Source: Daphnia pulex
Taxonomy: Eukaryota > Arthropoda > Branchiopoda > Diplostraca > Daphniidae
Assembly (NCBI RefSeq): GCF_021134715.1
Contig: NC_060018.1
Span: forward strand, 12,169,501-12,233,500
Reading direction: 5' to 3'
DNA: 64,000 bases
Part shown: positions 27,701 through 40,781 of the stretch, piece after piece
Layout of the letters: each line of letters opens with the position of its first letter
Position numbering within the stretch: the stretch's first letter is position 1
The notes under the pieces: model-generated
What the model was told of the DNA's origin: nothing
The model's database searches: none
The model's input: the letters and a program-made list of their open reading frames with translations, nothing else
Program-made: the position numbers and the translations under genes

Positions 27701-30700
27701 GGAGTGGTGGGTTCTTGTCTGTCGTCAAGCCAGAAAGAAGAAACGACGATGGCGTAATATTACCATGAATATATTTAAGGATTTTTGCGGCCGTTGGAAA
27801 TGTATAAAAAAGGATATGCGGGTCGAGGATATACACGCCCTTGAAAATTGCGCCATTGTTGGGCAGACGGAAACAGGTGAAGAAGAAAAATCCCGACATG
27901 AAATTTTTAGTGAAAAGAAAAGCAAAAACAAGGCCGATATTTATGATATAACTCGAGAAGAGCATTTAACAAACATTATACAAAAACAACGAGTATGTGT
28001 TGTTGTTGTTGTTGGTGGGCGAGATAGAGACGATCGTTAAAACAAGTCCGCGGGATGGATGGAAAAGGGAATCGAGTGGACGTAATTCGTTCCGCTTGAA
28101 AGCCGGAAAGAAAAAGGAGATTTTTATTTTATTTTTTGTGTTTGTCGGTTTTTGGGGTGGTTCGTTCACCTTGCCGCAAGCTTTTCACTTTTATTTTTTT
28201 TAATACTTTACATCGTGAATAACAAAATTAATAAAATTCCATTTGATTACCCCCTTCTTCCAATACATTAATTTATTTTTTATTTTTTTAAGAAAACTAA
28301 TCGTTAAACATTTATATTTTTAATAGTTAAATCAATTAAATGATCAGTTTAATTGAATTAAATTTGAATTGAGTAACCCCCTTTTTTTTATTATTATTCA
28401 ATATCATCACGCTCCCGTGAAGATTGAAACCCTTTTTTTCTTCTCTTGGGAATGACTTTGAGAACGTTCTCGTTTCCATTTTTTTGAACGCGGGACGTTG
28501 ACTTTTGATCCACAGAGCCGTGACCGAATTCACGATCGCATTTTTTTTTTCGGGACAGAAAACCAGGCAACCATCCCACCCTCCTCTCTACTCTACTGAC
28601 TATACAATTTTGTTGTATCGATCCATCAAACGTGAAAAAATAATTTCAACGTTCAAAAAAATTTGAATTTTCCCGCGCGTGAAACTGAGAAAAAATGCAA
28701 TACCAAAAATGTGAGGGGTGGGTCCGGGAATTAAATTTTTTCTCTTTTTTTCTTAGTTGATTGTAACGACGCGCTTAGCTAATCAAGTGATGCGCGCCTG
28801 TAATAGTATTTATAGTTTAGTGTGCAGCCGCAATGTGTCTCAAAAATTTCGTTCAATAGTTTTTTTTGGCCGCGGAGAGAATTTCGGCAACGCTCCGTCT
28901 GTTCCGTGTCCTTGGAAAAATCGGGAAAATAATAATAAAAATAAAAAAGAAACGAGAGGAATTTAAGAGTCGAAAAATCAAAATGGCGTCGCGGCGCCCG
29001 GGAAAAAATCAACTCTGCGTGAAGGGTGAAATGTTTGGCGTCCCTTGAAACGTAAAAGAAAAAATAAGAAATATAAGAAAAACAATTCCGAAATGATAGA
29101 CATATATATTCGTCTAGTTTTTTTTACAATCCCCCGAGAGAGATACGTGTGTAATCATCAGCGTTCACGTTTGAATGATGATGAAATTCACCTTCAATTT
29201 GTCTGATTTTACTTTCGGCTACCAAAAAACGTGGTGGTGGTCGCCGTCGTGTGTATTTTTTTTTCTTTTTCCCGGACTTTAATTGTCGTGTCCTTGTAGA
29301 AAAAATGAACGAACGAACGAACGAAACGACCAAAGTCAAGAAAAAAGCTTCCAGCGCCAAACCAACCGAAAGAGAAAACCCTTTTGCCTCTTGTTTGCGC
29401 ACCTGTTGTGCACCTTTCTGGTGGTGGTGGGGGAATGCAATTCACGGTCCCTTTTACACGACAGAAGGTGACGTCACCTTTTCTCCCCCCTCCCTTAAAA
29501 GGAAAAATTTCGTCTGGTTTTTTGGAAGAAATCGAGAGTGTTTTATTCAAATTTACTTTTGTATCTTTTTCAACTTCCTTTAAAAGTGCAACGACCGGGG
29601 GTGCCATACCGACGTTTGTTATTTTTTTTTTAAATTTAGAAAGTAAATCTCCAATTCATTGTTGTTCATTTTATCTCTCAGAAAAGTGTAACGTGAGATT
29701 AGTTGGAACGTTTAACCCCCCAACTCCTTTTGTTGGGTAACGCGTTGCGTGTGACGGGGGCGGCACATGCCACAAATTCCAACCGACTTTGTTGTTTGTT
29801 TGATAATTAAGTCGGAACTCGGAAGTTGGGAAAAAATCAAGATGGCCACCGCTGCTGCTGCCGGTTGGGGTTGGACCAGTGCGTCGCTGTCACTGGGGGG
29901 TTTTTCCTTCCCCCTTGCCAACCGGCAATAAAAAGAAACAACAACAGATGGTTAGCCCTCGGGCGTAGGCTCATAACAATTTTCGTTAGAGGTTCGATGA
30001 CTTTTTCTTTCTGTGTGTGTTAAATAAAAAGATATATATTTTTTCTCCAAAGAAACAAAACAAGACTCGATTGGGGCTCTCTCTGTGTGTCTCTGTGTTA
30101 ACACGGAGACACACGTGAAGAAGGGCGCCCCATCTTTATTTTCCCACCCCCTCGCTTATTTTTTACCTGTGTGTGTATGTGGCCTTCGTGCGTGGCCCGA
30201 GGGCATCCTTGAAAACATCTTTTGGATCACTCTTCCTTTTCATCATCATTTTTCTTCTCTCTCTGTGTTCGTCTTCCTTTTCTTCTTTTTCTTTTTTACC
30301 TGTTGATTTTTTTAGCTCGAGGCTCTCCTCTTGCACACCTCGATCAAGCCTCGGGGCTGGTTCTTATTTTTCTGAAATAATTCAACGAATTATTCAAGCT
30401 GAAAAGTAGCTTCTGGCCAAAAAAATACTGTCGAGCGTATTTATTTTTCAATGCCAAAAAGTAAAAGCACGTGACTTGAGCCATTTTTTCCCAGTCTAAA
30501 CTCCGCCCCCTCCAAAAAAGTGGGAGGAATCGATTTTGCAGACGAAAAAATATTTCATCAGGTGGCAGTAGCAGAAATGGTGGGTGTAATGTTTCCTGGT
30601 CGAGTTGCCGAAACCGAATCTAAGAAAAGAGGCGGAGCCAATTGAAACTATCCTCCACCCCTCAACACACACACACAAAGTCCCTTGTTCTTCTTCTTCT

Positions 30701-33678
30701 TCTCTTTTCCGAATATCTTTTGAAAGAATAAAAAGAATAAAAAGAGAGAGTGGTTGAGCCGAGAACAAGTTCCAACTTCTTTAGCAGTCGGTTTTGCGAC
30801 GTCAACCAGTTCAGTCTTGTCTTTTACTTGCGAGTGTTTAATTATTTTTTGGGGTTTTATTTAAAATATTAAAAGGTGAATTTCGTTAGAACTGTAGAGA
30901 GCGAAAGTGTAAATTGATTCGCTGACTGTCGTGATTTTCCAACGGATCGGTTATTAGTTGTGGAGTTGAGTATCGGCGGACAACCTTGGCGGAGTATCTG
31001 GTTACGTGGAGGACCAAAGGGAAATAAAAACTGAATGTTGTGCGGCTTTTGGGCCATCCGTCGTCCTTGACATCGGCCACCATTCGTTTTCCCTTTTTTC
31101 TTCAATTCAATCATGTGGCCCGACGTGGGGCAAAGACCGTGATAAGCCCAGCAGCAGCAAGCTTCGTTAATTAACTCGTTTTGCATACGACCGAAACAAT
31201 TAGTAGCTTCTTCTTTTTGATTTTTTTCAATTTATTGACAAAATGACCATGGGCGATCATGGTGAAGTCAGTTCGTCGTCGTCTGTTCCGATGACCACAT
31301 CTTCTCCGTCTTCGTGGCCGTCCAACAACAACAACAACCGAGTCCAGCAGCAACAACAGCAGCAACAGCTCAAGTATCCCTACGGTCACGTGACTCGCGG
31401 TGCTAATAAAATGCTGGCCAGTTACTCTCTGCCCGGCCAAGTGATGCGCAGTAACGCTGTGAGCACGACAACGGCCAACGGCCATCATCATCATCAACAA
31501 CAGCAACAACATCTGCATTACGGCGGATCGACTCCACAGCAGCCATCAACCGGTTTGATGCAACCGCCATCTTTCACCAATGGCGGTGGCATAGCCACGA
31601 CCGTCGTTTTGACCGGTTTGCACCACCACCACCACCAGGTTGCTGGACATGTCCAGCAGAGGATCGGCGGAAGTCCGTCCGACGAGCATTCGCTCCCATC
31701 GTCGGACATTGGCGAAGTCGATTTGGATCTGTGGGATCTGGACATCAACGGGCCATCCGTCAGTCCCCAATCGTCGACGGGCGGCGGCCACAGTCCGGCC
31801 GTCCCGCCCGGCCGACGATCCTCCGACACATCCTCAACTTCAGGTCCTTTTTTCCAGCAAATTTTTCCTTTGTAGTTTTTACCGGATCGGGAAGATGACA
31901 CACGGGTTTTTGTGTGTGTGTCGTGTCTTTGATTTGGTAAAGGGCGTCGTCACGGTAACGCCCCGCCCTATCGTCAAACAGAAGGGGGGAGGAAGGAAAT
32001 GTGGCGTCGCGGCGCTTTTAGATTTTTCTTATTTTCTTATTTTTCAAGGTCGACGTCACCTTCATTCCACCTTCTCTTTCGGCCGATTAACCAACCGTGT
32101 GTATGTGAATCGAAAACCACATTTCAATCGTGTGGTTTTTCTTAGACCAACTGAAACCATTTTTCTATTTCTTTCTCTCCATTGGCTGTTGAAGAAGCTT
32201 CTTTTTGTGTGTCGCGTCAGTTGCTACCTGTGAGAGAGACCTGGTTGAGGATTTTTAGCTTAAAGGCGCAGAGGGATGAAGGGAAAAAGGTTCTTTTAGC
32301 TACATCCCTAGCGGGGGGGTGCGGCATACAAACAAGAAAACCAGTTCGCCTTAAAAAAAAAAACCTTATATTATTTTTCTTTTTTTTTAATATTCCGCGG
32401 AATCGGCTCCGGAATTATTAAGACAAAAAGTGTCTCTTGTGGGACCTTCGACATGTCCTTGCGTGTCCTCCGAATTTTTATGTTGCTTAGAGGACTGCTG
32501 GCCAACGTTTTCTAGGAAAACATTTTTTTTACCCCCCTTTGTGTGCACATTTTTCAAGAATTTTTAAAAAACCCTTTTTTTTATGACGCATGTCGTTTCA
32601 ATTTGAAACATCTTGATTTCATCATTTTTTTTAGTCTCCAGATGTTTTTCATTTTATTTTATTTAAATAGATCGATTTTTTGAAAAAATATTAAATTTTG
32701 TTTTTTTTTTAATATATTTGGCAGGTCGAGAAGATTTGTCGCCGCCGGGCAGCGTCAATGGCGGTGGCGGTTACTCGGTTGACAGTTTTGCCGATGCCAA
32801 GAAGAAGAAAGGTCCCGTACCGCGACAACAGGAGGAATTGTGTCTGGTCTGCGGTGATCGAGCTTCCGGTTACCACTACAACGCCCTCACCTGTGAAGGA
32901 TGCAAAGGTATGACATCATCAATCAAATGAATCATTCCAAATCATTAATTCATTCAATTTATCCGGTGCAGGATTCTTCCGGCGGAGTATCACGAAAAAT
33001 GCAGTGTACCAGTGCAAGTACGGCAACGGCTGCGACATTGACATGTACATGAGGCGAAAGTGCCAAGAGTGCCGACTGAAAAAGTGCCTGACGGTTGGCA
33101 TGCGACCGGAATGTAAGTTGTTAATGTTAATGTTAATTCATTCCTTCCTATCCGTTTTCAATTTCATCCCGAAGGATGGCCATTTGGATTTATTATGTGC
33201 CGGCCCCCGTGTAGTAGTTTTTTGTGTCGACGTGTTCCCACAGCCATCAACTTACTCGTTACACTCATGTCTCTGTAATAATGGCCGCTGGCGGTGTTGA
33301 ATGATGAGACGTTTTTCGGGGGTTTGAGAATGAAGCGTGTATGTAAATCAGAGATGGGTTTGGGCGATCGGGCAGACATCCGGTTTCAATTCCGTCTCTT
33401 TTTCTTCCAGTTGTTAATTGGAATGAGAGGCTTCCATTGTCTAATGGAAACTTGAATATTTGCCAAACGGGTTTCATCATTTCTTCTTATGTTTTTATTG
33501 AATGATTTTAAATTTATCTTTTGTTTTTGTTTGGGTTTGTCCAGGTGTCGTTCCAGAGTACCAGTGCGCCGTCAAAAGGGAAGCCAAGAAAGCGCAAAAG
33601 GAAAAGGACCGGCCCAATTCCAGTTCGCTGGGATCGCCCGACATGAAAGAGCCTGAAATCAAGGCCATCCACCACCAA

Positions 33679-33720
<42 letters not shown>

Positions 33721-34815
33721 TTGCAGCAGCAGCAGCAGTTACAACAACAGCAGCAACACATTCACGTAAGTGTAAAGGAGGAACAGATTTCCAACCTGTT
33801 GGAATTTTTCATCTATAATTTTTCTTTGTTGTTGTTGTTGTTGTTGATGGGCGTGGCCGAACCGACAGGTGTTGGATGAGAAACCCATGGTGGTTTGCGG
33901 CACCGCCAACGGAGGTGTTGGCAACGGGTTGGCCGTCAAACCCCTCAGTCCCGAGCAGGAGGAGCTCATCAATCGGCTCGTCTATTTCCAGGAAGAATTT
34001 GATCAACCGTCCGAAGAGGATCTGAGAAAAATTTCCGTAAGATTTTTCTTTTTATCAAATTTTATTTTTCTTTCCAAAAAATTAAAATTTCCGATTTTTT
34101 TACTTTTATTGCAGACGTCGGGCATTCACGAATCGGACGCCGACGCCAAATTCAAACACATAACGGAAATGACGATCCTGACTGTGCAGCTGACGGTCGA
34201 GTTTTCCAAGCGGCTGCCGGGCTTCGACACGCTCCTGCGCGAGGATCAGATCACGTTGCTCAAGGCGTGCTCGAGCGAGGTGATGATGCTGCGCTGCGCC
34301 CGACGCTACGACGCCAACACGGACTCGATCGTTTTCGCCAACAACCTGCCCTACACGCGCGAGTCGTACAACATGGCCGGCGTCGGAGACACGGCCGAGC
34401 CGCTCTTCCGCTTCGGCAAGAGCATGTCGCAGATGAAAGTCGACAATGCCGAGTACGCCCTTCTCACGGCCATCGTCATCTTCTCTGGTGAGAAATTTGA
34501 ATTTTTTTTGAAATTTTCAAATTTTTCCCGCCTTTTTTATTTAAAATTTAAATTTGAAAATTTATTTGAATAGAACGACCGGGATTGGTGGAGGCGAGAA
34601 AAGTGGAAAAGATTCAGGAGATTTACCTCGAAGCGCTTCAGGCTTACGTGATGAACCACCGGGTGCGGCCGATGACGGAATTCGCAAAGCTCCTGTCGGT
34701 GCTAACCGAGTTGCGCACGCTCGGCAACCTCAACTCTGAGATGTGCTTTTCTCTCAAGCTCAAAAACAAGAAACTGCCGCCCTTCCTCGCCGAAATCTGG
34801 GACGTTCATTCGTGA
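21724..34815 (+). CDS. EcR: Ecdysone receptor, B-like long isoform
   Basis: EcR is the nuclear receptor for 20-hydroxyecdysone. It heterodimerises with RXR/USP and drives moulting and development. An acceptor at 21722-21723 opens the exon with the start codon at 21958. Coding exons are 21958-22289, 22573-23132, 32725-32907, 32972-33112, 33545-33765, 33869-34036, 34115-34487 and 34574-34815, giving about 739 residues. The N-terminal A/B region is low complexity (Gln, Ser, Asn and His runs) and contains IIKTEP, which fits the SUMO consensus. The two zinc fingers begin at [14 protein letters not shown] near residue 337, with P-box EGCKG split by an intron and a second finger reading [21 protein letters not shown] poly-Gln hinge follows. 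The ligand-binding domain includes the hallmark stretches [17 protein letters not shown] and [11 protein letters not shown]. The protein stops at EIWDVHS, so the F domain is almost absent. Calling the isoform B rests on contrast with the A-type exon. Confidence 0.93.
23133..31242. other. Large EcR intron containing the presumed EcR-A promoter
   Basis: AT-rich sequence with many microsatellites, including GT at 23319-23337, CA at 23421-23434 and GT/CA tracts near 30085-30180 and 30665. The frames here are short and low in complexity. The last 450 bases before 31243 are the best place for the EcR-A 5' UTR. I see no separate gene. Confidence 0.5.
30811..30816 (+). promoter_or_regulatory. Candidate initiator for the EcR-A transcript
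   Basis: A TCAGTC hexamer fits the arthropod initiator consensus and lies about 430 bases upstream of the EcR-A start codon. There is no clear TATA box at -30. The motif is short, so this is only a candidate. Confidence 0.2.
31243..34815 (+). CDS. EcR: Ecdysone receptor, A-type isoform
   Basis: This is an alternative first coding exon (31243-31843) of the same receptor. It ends in phase 1 at TCAACTTCAG and splices to the shared exon at 32725, exactly as the B-like exon does, giving about 642 residues. Its A/B region is rich in Ser, Gln and His. Near residue 155 it carries [13 protein letters not shown], which closely matches the A-box that marks EcR-A in insects. From 32725 onward the protein is identical to the B-like form. 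The about 8-kb gap between the two N-terminal exons suggests a separate promoter for this isoform. The fit of the A-box and the splice phase makes this call strong; the transcription start is not shown. Confidence 0.9.
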
Positions 34816-34958
34816 AAACGATCTCCTCTCTATTCCCACCCCCTTACCAACTCTCCTCTTCGCTTCCGCCTCCCTTGAAAAAAGCCCCGGGCACACAAAC
34901 AAATTAACGACTCGCACACAAAACTTACCAGACAAAAAAATGTCACACACCCCGCCCC

Positions 34959-34979
34959 ATATATATATATATATATATA
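34959..34979. repeat. AT microsatellite in the EcR 3' UTR
   Basis: About ten AT units lie 145 bases after the EcR stop codon. Confidence 0.8.
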
Positions 34980-37900
34980 CATACAAATTTTGTTTCTTTT
35001 TCTTTTTGGTTGTCTTGGCCCTTGAGATCTCTCTCTCTCTTTTTCCCTTAATATTTTTGGGGGGGATTATTTTTTTTTTTTTTCATTTAATTAGATCCTT
35101 TGGGGGAGGGCTGGGCAATTCTGGTGCGATCGATAATTATTATTTTTTTCCTGTTGGAATTTGAGAGAAAATCAGTACCTGAGAGAGACGCGCAATCTCT
35201 CTTGGCGCGTTATTAGATCGTGTGAAAGAGAGAGAGTCTTAACAGAAAAGAAAAAAGGAAAATCCATTTTTATGTAATTTAGAAGAAAAACATTGGAATT
35301 GTGTAATCATTTGTTATCGCGAAATTAACTTTTTTTCACTTCTAATTGGGTTGTGAGATTTTTTTAAAAATGGCCGATTAGCTAAAAATCTACTTTAAAC
35401 GAGCAGATAATTTTTTTAAAAATTTGATTGGATGTAACGGACAATTCAAAAGCATGGGGTTGTGAATCTTTTTCTTGTTATTTTTGCGCGTAGATAAAAA
35501 AAGAAGATGGTGTCAATCCAAAAAACGAATTTTTGTTTGAGAAAGAAAAAATATTTATCGAATGTTGTACAGAGAAAAACTTGGTAATTTATCGGCGCTA
35601 GAAATTGGGCGAGTGAAAAACAAAAATAACCAAGGCCAAGAAGAATTCAGAAAAAATCGATCCATCGCGGTACTATTATTAAAATAAAAATTCGTGAGAA
35701 ATTAATTTCGTTCGTGAAAACCAGAAAACACATTTTTCGATCCGCTTTTTCCAATTTTTTCTCTCTCTGTTGAAAAAGTCAACTCTAAAAAAAAAAAGAA
35801 ATTCAAAAGAGACGTTCGTGACCGACATGTACACCGACCGAGTTTACGAGCGTGGACCATTTTTATATATTTTTCTACACGAAAAAAACAAAATTACAAA
35901 AAAAAAATTAATAGAAATGATGTAAACGTGGAAAAAGTTGCGCGTCAAACAATTGTTCATCGTTATTCACCAATTCGACATCTTGCCGTGCTATTTGTTG
36001 TAACATAAAAACAATTTTGTTTGTTTCCTTCCCCTCAATATCTATTCAGTTGTTTTTCTTCCTTTACTTACGACAAAAAACTGTGAACGCCATTTTCCTC
36101 ACCCGTTTCATTTTTTTCGAATCCACACACATACACACACACACAAAGGGAGGGGAAAAAATCAATTCTTTTTTAATTATTTTTTTTTTTTGCTATTTTT
36201 GTCCGGTTGATTTAATTAATTATTCCGTCTTTAATTTTGACAGTGTTTTCTTTTCTCCCCCAAACAAAACAACAAGATACCACGTAACTATTTTTTCTTA
36301 ATTTTTTTTAAAATCATGTGGTGTGTTATTATATAACCCTCCTTCTTTCCTCTGTGTCTCGAATCAGTTTTGTTTCTATCTGGACTTTTGTGCATAAATT
36401 TACAAAAAGATGCAAAATCGAATTGTTTTTTTTTTTATTTGTTTGTTTTTACTTTTTGAAAGGTTCGTTTCTGTTGTAAGAGACTTGAAGAGCCTTTTTA
36501 ATTTGTATTTCTTATTTCTTTAAAAAAAAATTCGATTTTTGAAACGATTTTTTCCATCGAAATTTTGAATTTTTTGCTTTTTCAATTGAAAAACAAAAAT
36601 GACAAGTTTTGCCTTTTTGGTGTGTGTGTTATTATTACACGGCGCTGCTTTCTCCTATTTTATATATAAAATGCACACACACGCGACCTTTTTTTAAACT
36701 ATATGTATACATATAAATATATTCATCCGGAAGTGCTCTATATTATTACGATGATTCACAATAACTAAAAAAAAACAAAACAAAAACAATTAAATAAAAT
36801 GTGTATGCCGGCGTGTTGATTGTGTTCCCCCTATTACACCCTCACTTTTTTTTATAAAATAATTCTTGTGGAAAACAAAAATTAAAAAAAGATTTTTTGA
36901 ATTAAAAAAAAAAAGAAATTAATTCGCGAAGATAATTGCGTTGGCGCCTCGGTGTGTGTCCATGTCTAATTCGCTCCATGAAATAATTACGTGTGTGTGT
37001 GAAGTATGTAAACTACTTGTGTGTGGTGTAAAAAACAAATTCTGTTGTTGTTTCTTTTGATTTCTCTCGGCATAACATTATTAAACATGAAACACGAAAT
37101 TAACGTTTATTATATAATATTATCGAATTTTTCAAAAAAAAAATTGTTTTTTTTTTCCCGTTTATTCTCCGACACTTTTTGAATTTCCAAATGTCAGTCA
37201 ACAGTTTTTGACACGGAAATTCTTATAAGGTGTCACGTCCCAAAATGGGCAAAGACATATTTTTTTTGGGTCGTCCGATCTTTCAACTTGGGTGGTTGTT
37301 TTTATTTCAAACTGAAATCAACTTGACGCAAAAAGATTGACACGTATATATCTGGCGGCATCTCTCGCTAATTCCGTTACGCGACTCTTTTCCCCGTGAC
37401 ATTAGACGTGGCGTCATTTCAATTCTCGTGAGTCAAAAATTTAAATAAAACGAGTATATTTATTATCATATCACTCCCGAAATCTTTCTTGTCGACTCTT
37501 CCCGTCAAGTCACTTTTTCTTCTTCCTCCAGAAACAAACCAAATAAAATAAAGTATAACTCTCGCACCCAATGTGTTGCACACACGTATAAGATGATTTA
37601 TTTCAAAGAAAAGTTTCTAGACTTGGTGAAAATAATTTTGTTTTAAATTTTTTCCTTTCGTGAAAATGGCAGCTGTTGCAACCTTGGGACATTCTTGGTC
37701 GACAACAACAACGAAAAGCTTTTTCCACCCAAATAATCATAAACACACGAGCTGAAAAGACACACGGCAGCAGATGGGAAAAAAACTTTTTTTCGAACAA
37801 GAGTTTTCTTCCACCTCTGCCAGCAACGCCAGCACAACAGATTTTGTGTATTTTTCACCTTCATTTTTTGATGATGATGATGATGAGAATATGTGAACTC

Positions 37901-40761
37901 GTAGCGGTCACAGCTGTTTGCTGCTGGGATGCTGCTGCTGTCCCGGGCAAAGTTTTGGATAATTCCTGTAGTTTCTGTCGGAATTCATTAGAAAAGCGTC
38001 AGCCGTCATACGTAGGCGATCTCTCCCTTTTGAGAGCTCGTAGGGCAGGAATCATTTGCATTGATTATTTGTATTGTGGGCCGGCTCCTTATGCTGCTCT
38101 GTTTATTCCAGTAAAGGTCCGTCACCTCCGCCTCCCCAATGGCGTTTAATAACTGGAATTAGACTAAAAGTCTCAAATTCATCTCACCGACCGATGAACC
38201 ATTTATACACACGTTAAACACCGAAAAAAGAAACCCAAATAATCATCTCGTTTTACCTGCGCAATATAATTTCGTGCGTTGCGCCAGCGGCTCTCGGGTG
38301 TTTAATGGACGGAACGGCCTTTGATTTGAGCGCGGAGGAAAAAAACACATTCTTCAAAGACTTTGTGTTTTTATTGCGACGTTGCTGGAAGTATCAGAGC
38401 GTTATCCGAATTCCGATCTCTATATAACAGACGGCTCAAATATGCATCATGCATCTCATGCACGTGAAATATATGCACACCCCCCCCCTAAAGGGATATA
38501 AAAAGGTGTTATGTCTACGCAATATAATGTGAACGATTTCGCTCGAAATTGGAAAAACGATTTCACTTTGATCCAGAAATGGAGCGAAACCAGAAAATTA
38601 CACAGTTATTTATGGCGGAATTATATCCCGCATATTTATTTATATTATATGCACACAGAGCTCTCTGCTGGAGAGTGATTTTTGAAACCCAAAAAGCTCT
38701 CCCGTCTCTCCTGATGTTGATCTGTTTCTTTTGGGCTTGTTTGTTTTCGAGGAATTGCACATGTTGTGAGTTCCGAGAGGTAATATATATCATGGCAACC
38801 AGCTCGACTGGTATGTATACATACGTATATTCTATCGAAAATGTAATCCACATACTGTTGCTGTGTGCTGTGTGGACGAATTGAATTCATCAACGAAATA
38901 GGAAACGACTCGGTGCGCGTTTCCTTACAGAAATCTATGCCTCGGGACGTTTTTCGGGCTATTTTGGGAAGTTATTCGTATGGACCATAAGAGCCCGCCG
39001 CGTCTTTTGATAACCGGGAAAGAACACACAGCAACTAATTGAACCGATATTCACTCAAACTGCGTGGGCTCTGATGATGGCAGAGGGAATTGAGTACAGC
39101 TATATAAAAACATGGCTCGGCCTTTTTCCTGTTCTGTTTTAAATAACCTGTTTTATATGTGCGGGAAATGACGGTGCACTATATATATATTTGCAAAATC
39201 AACTGGGCTCGTGAGAAATTTAAATTTTTAAAAAATTCCTTGTGTGTAAATTCGGAGATTTTTGACGATTATTATTTAAAAATTAAAAAAATGGACTGGA
39301 AAATAGTCGGAATTCCTTGTTATTATTACTGCCAATGCGGACCTAATTATTTCACTTTTTTCTTCTAAACATCGTGACTTCGTTTGTCATTTTTTCTTTC
39401 CTCCCCACCAGATTATATCAACTCTGAAGCAAATGGCGCTTATAAAATAACGTCAATTCTCAGGAGAGGTGCACCGGTATTTCTGGATTTTCAAGTATTC
39501 AACTGAAACGCTAGTCACGATTGCTTCACTCATTTCAGGTTTATACATCTTGCTTTTTTAATAATATTTTTATGCTTTTCGTATATGTTTCCGTCATTAG
39601 AGAAATGTATTCACTCACAGCATTGTCCTCTTGTCGCACAGTGCTTCGCTTAACTTATTTTAGACCATCGTCACTCCATCACTGTCACTATTAATAAGCT
39701 GTTTTGCCGGGAAACATTTATTCGAGATTGTTTTCATAAAAACTGCCTTTTTTTTTGGCAAGGATCAATTTTGATGATAAAAATCTGTACTCGTCGCTCT
39801 ATTAAATTACTTTGAATTATTTTGTGATCACACCCTGATTGATTACACGATATCTATCCAATGTGTTTGCTAGATATAAACGATAGACTGGTGCAGGGGG
39901 TCCAAGAATGTTCATTTTTAAAAAAAGTATCTTATTACTGTAGAACCGCCTATAATTCAAAAATTTTTAGTTTCGTGATATTCTTTTACGCTGACGTTTA
40001 GAAAATACAAGGACGTTTATAAATAAAAGTCGTTCTATTTTCACTTTCGACAGATGCATTTGAAATTTAAAATAAATTGTGTAAAGACCTCCCCCATTCG
40101 CCCCCACATACCCCACTCAGACTGTGCTGGTGATTCCATCACGTTTGAGACTTGATATTTCACGGTCAAGGCCAACTGAATCCATTTTCCTGGTTACATA
40201 AGGAAACACATTTTTTTTACGGTGGAAGAAAGCGATAGTGCGCTAGAGGCTCATATAAACAAAGAAAGTTCATTCTTGTCAGAGTGACGACAAAAAACAA
40301 CACTGAAGTGCGGATGGCATTTATTCATTCATGTGATGTAGGATAAAGAAGGGCGGAGCTAAATAATCTTAAAGAAGGAAAAAAAAACAATCGAAATACT
40401 TTAATGAGAATTTAGCGATAGAAAGAAAGTTGCGCTATGGGGCTGGATAGTATCGGTTGCTGAAACCACATTTGTATGGTATCGATCTGGCAATAAGTGA
40501 CAGCGATCTGGTTTATTTAATTTTGACGTACAAACAAAATCGAAGTAGAATTATTATTAATGTCGGAGAAATCAAGTGACAATACTGTCCAAGTAAAAAT
40601 TTAAGTATTTTCTTTGTTTTTACGGATTTCAGATTTTCAGCAGCTTTCATTGCCCACCATCTTATACATGTTCGTTATGTCGCAACGCTGTTTATGCTGT
40701 AACATAAACAAAACTTGTAAACGTCAACCCGTCAACATTTCATTCCAGCGATTCCAGAGTA

Positions 40762-40781
40762 TCTAGAATCTAGATTCTAGA
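40762..40781. repeat. Perfect 20-bp palindrome
   Basis: TCTAGAATCTAGATTCTAGA equals its own reverse complement. Further TTCTAGA-like words follow at about 40796. It could form a small cruciform or bind a dimeric factor, but nothing assigns it a function. Confidence 0.6.

Noticed and set aside
27699-28040. 113-codon plus-strand frame inside the EcR intron
   Set aside because: Lys-rich and low complexity, ends in a GTT microsatellite, and has no recognisable domain.
37676-38149. 157-codon open frame on the plus strand
   Set aside because: No start context, domain or splice support. Composition shifts along the frame, and it lies in the EcR 3' flank.
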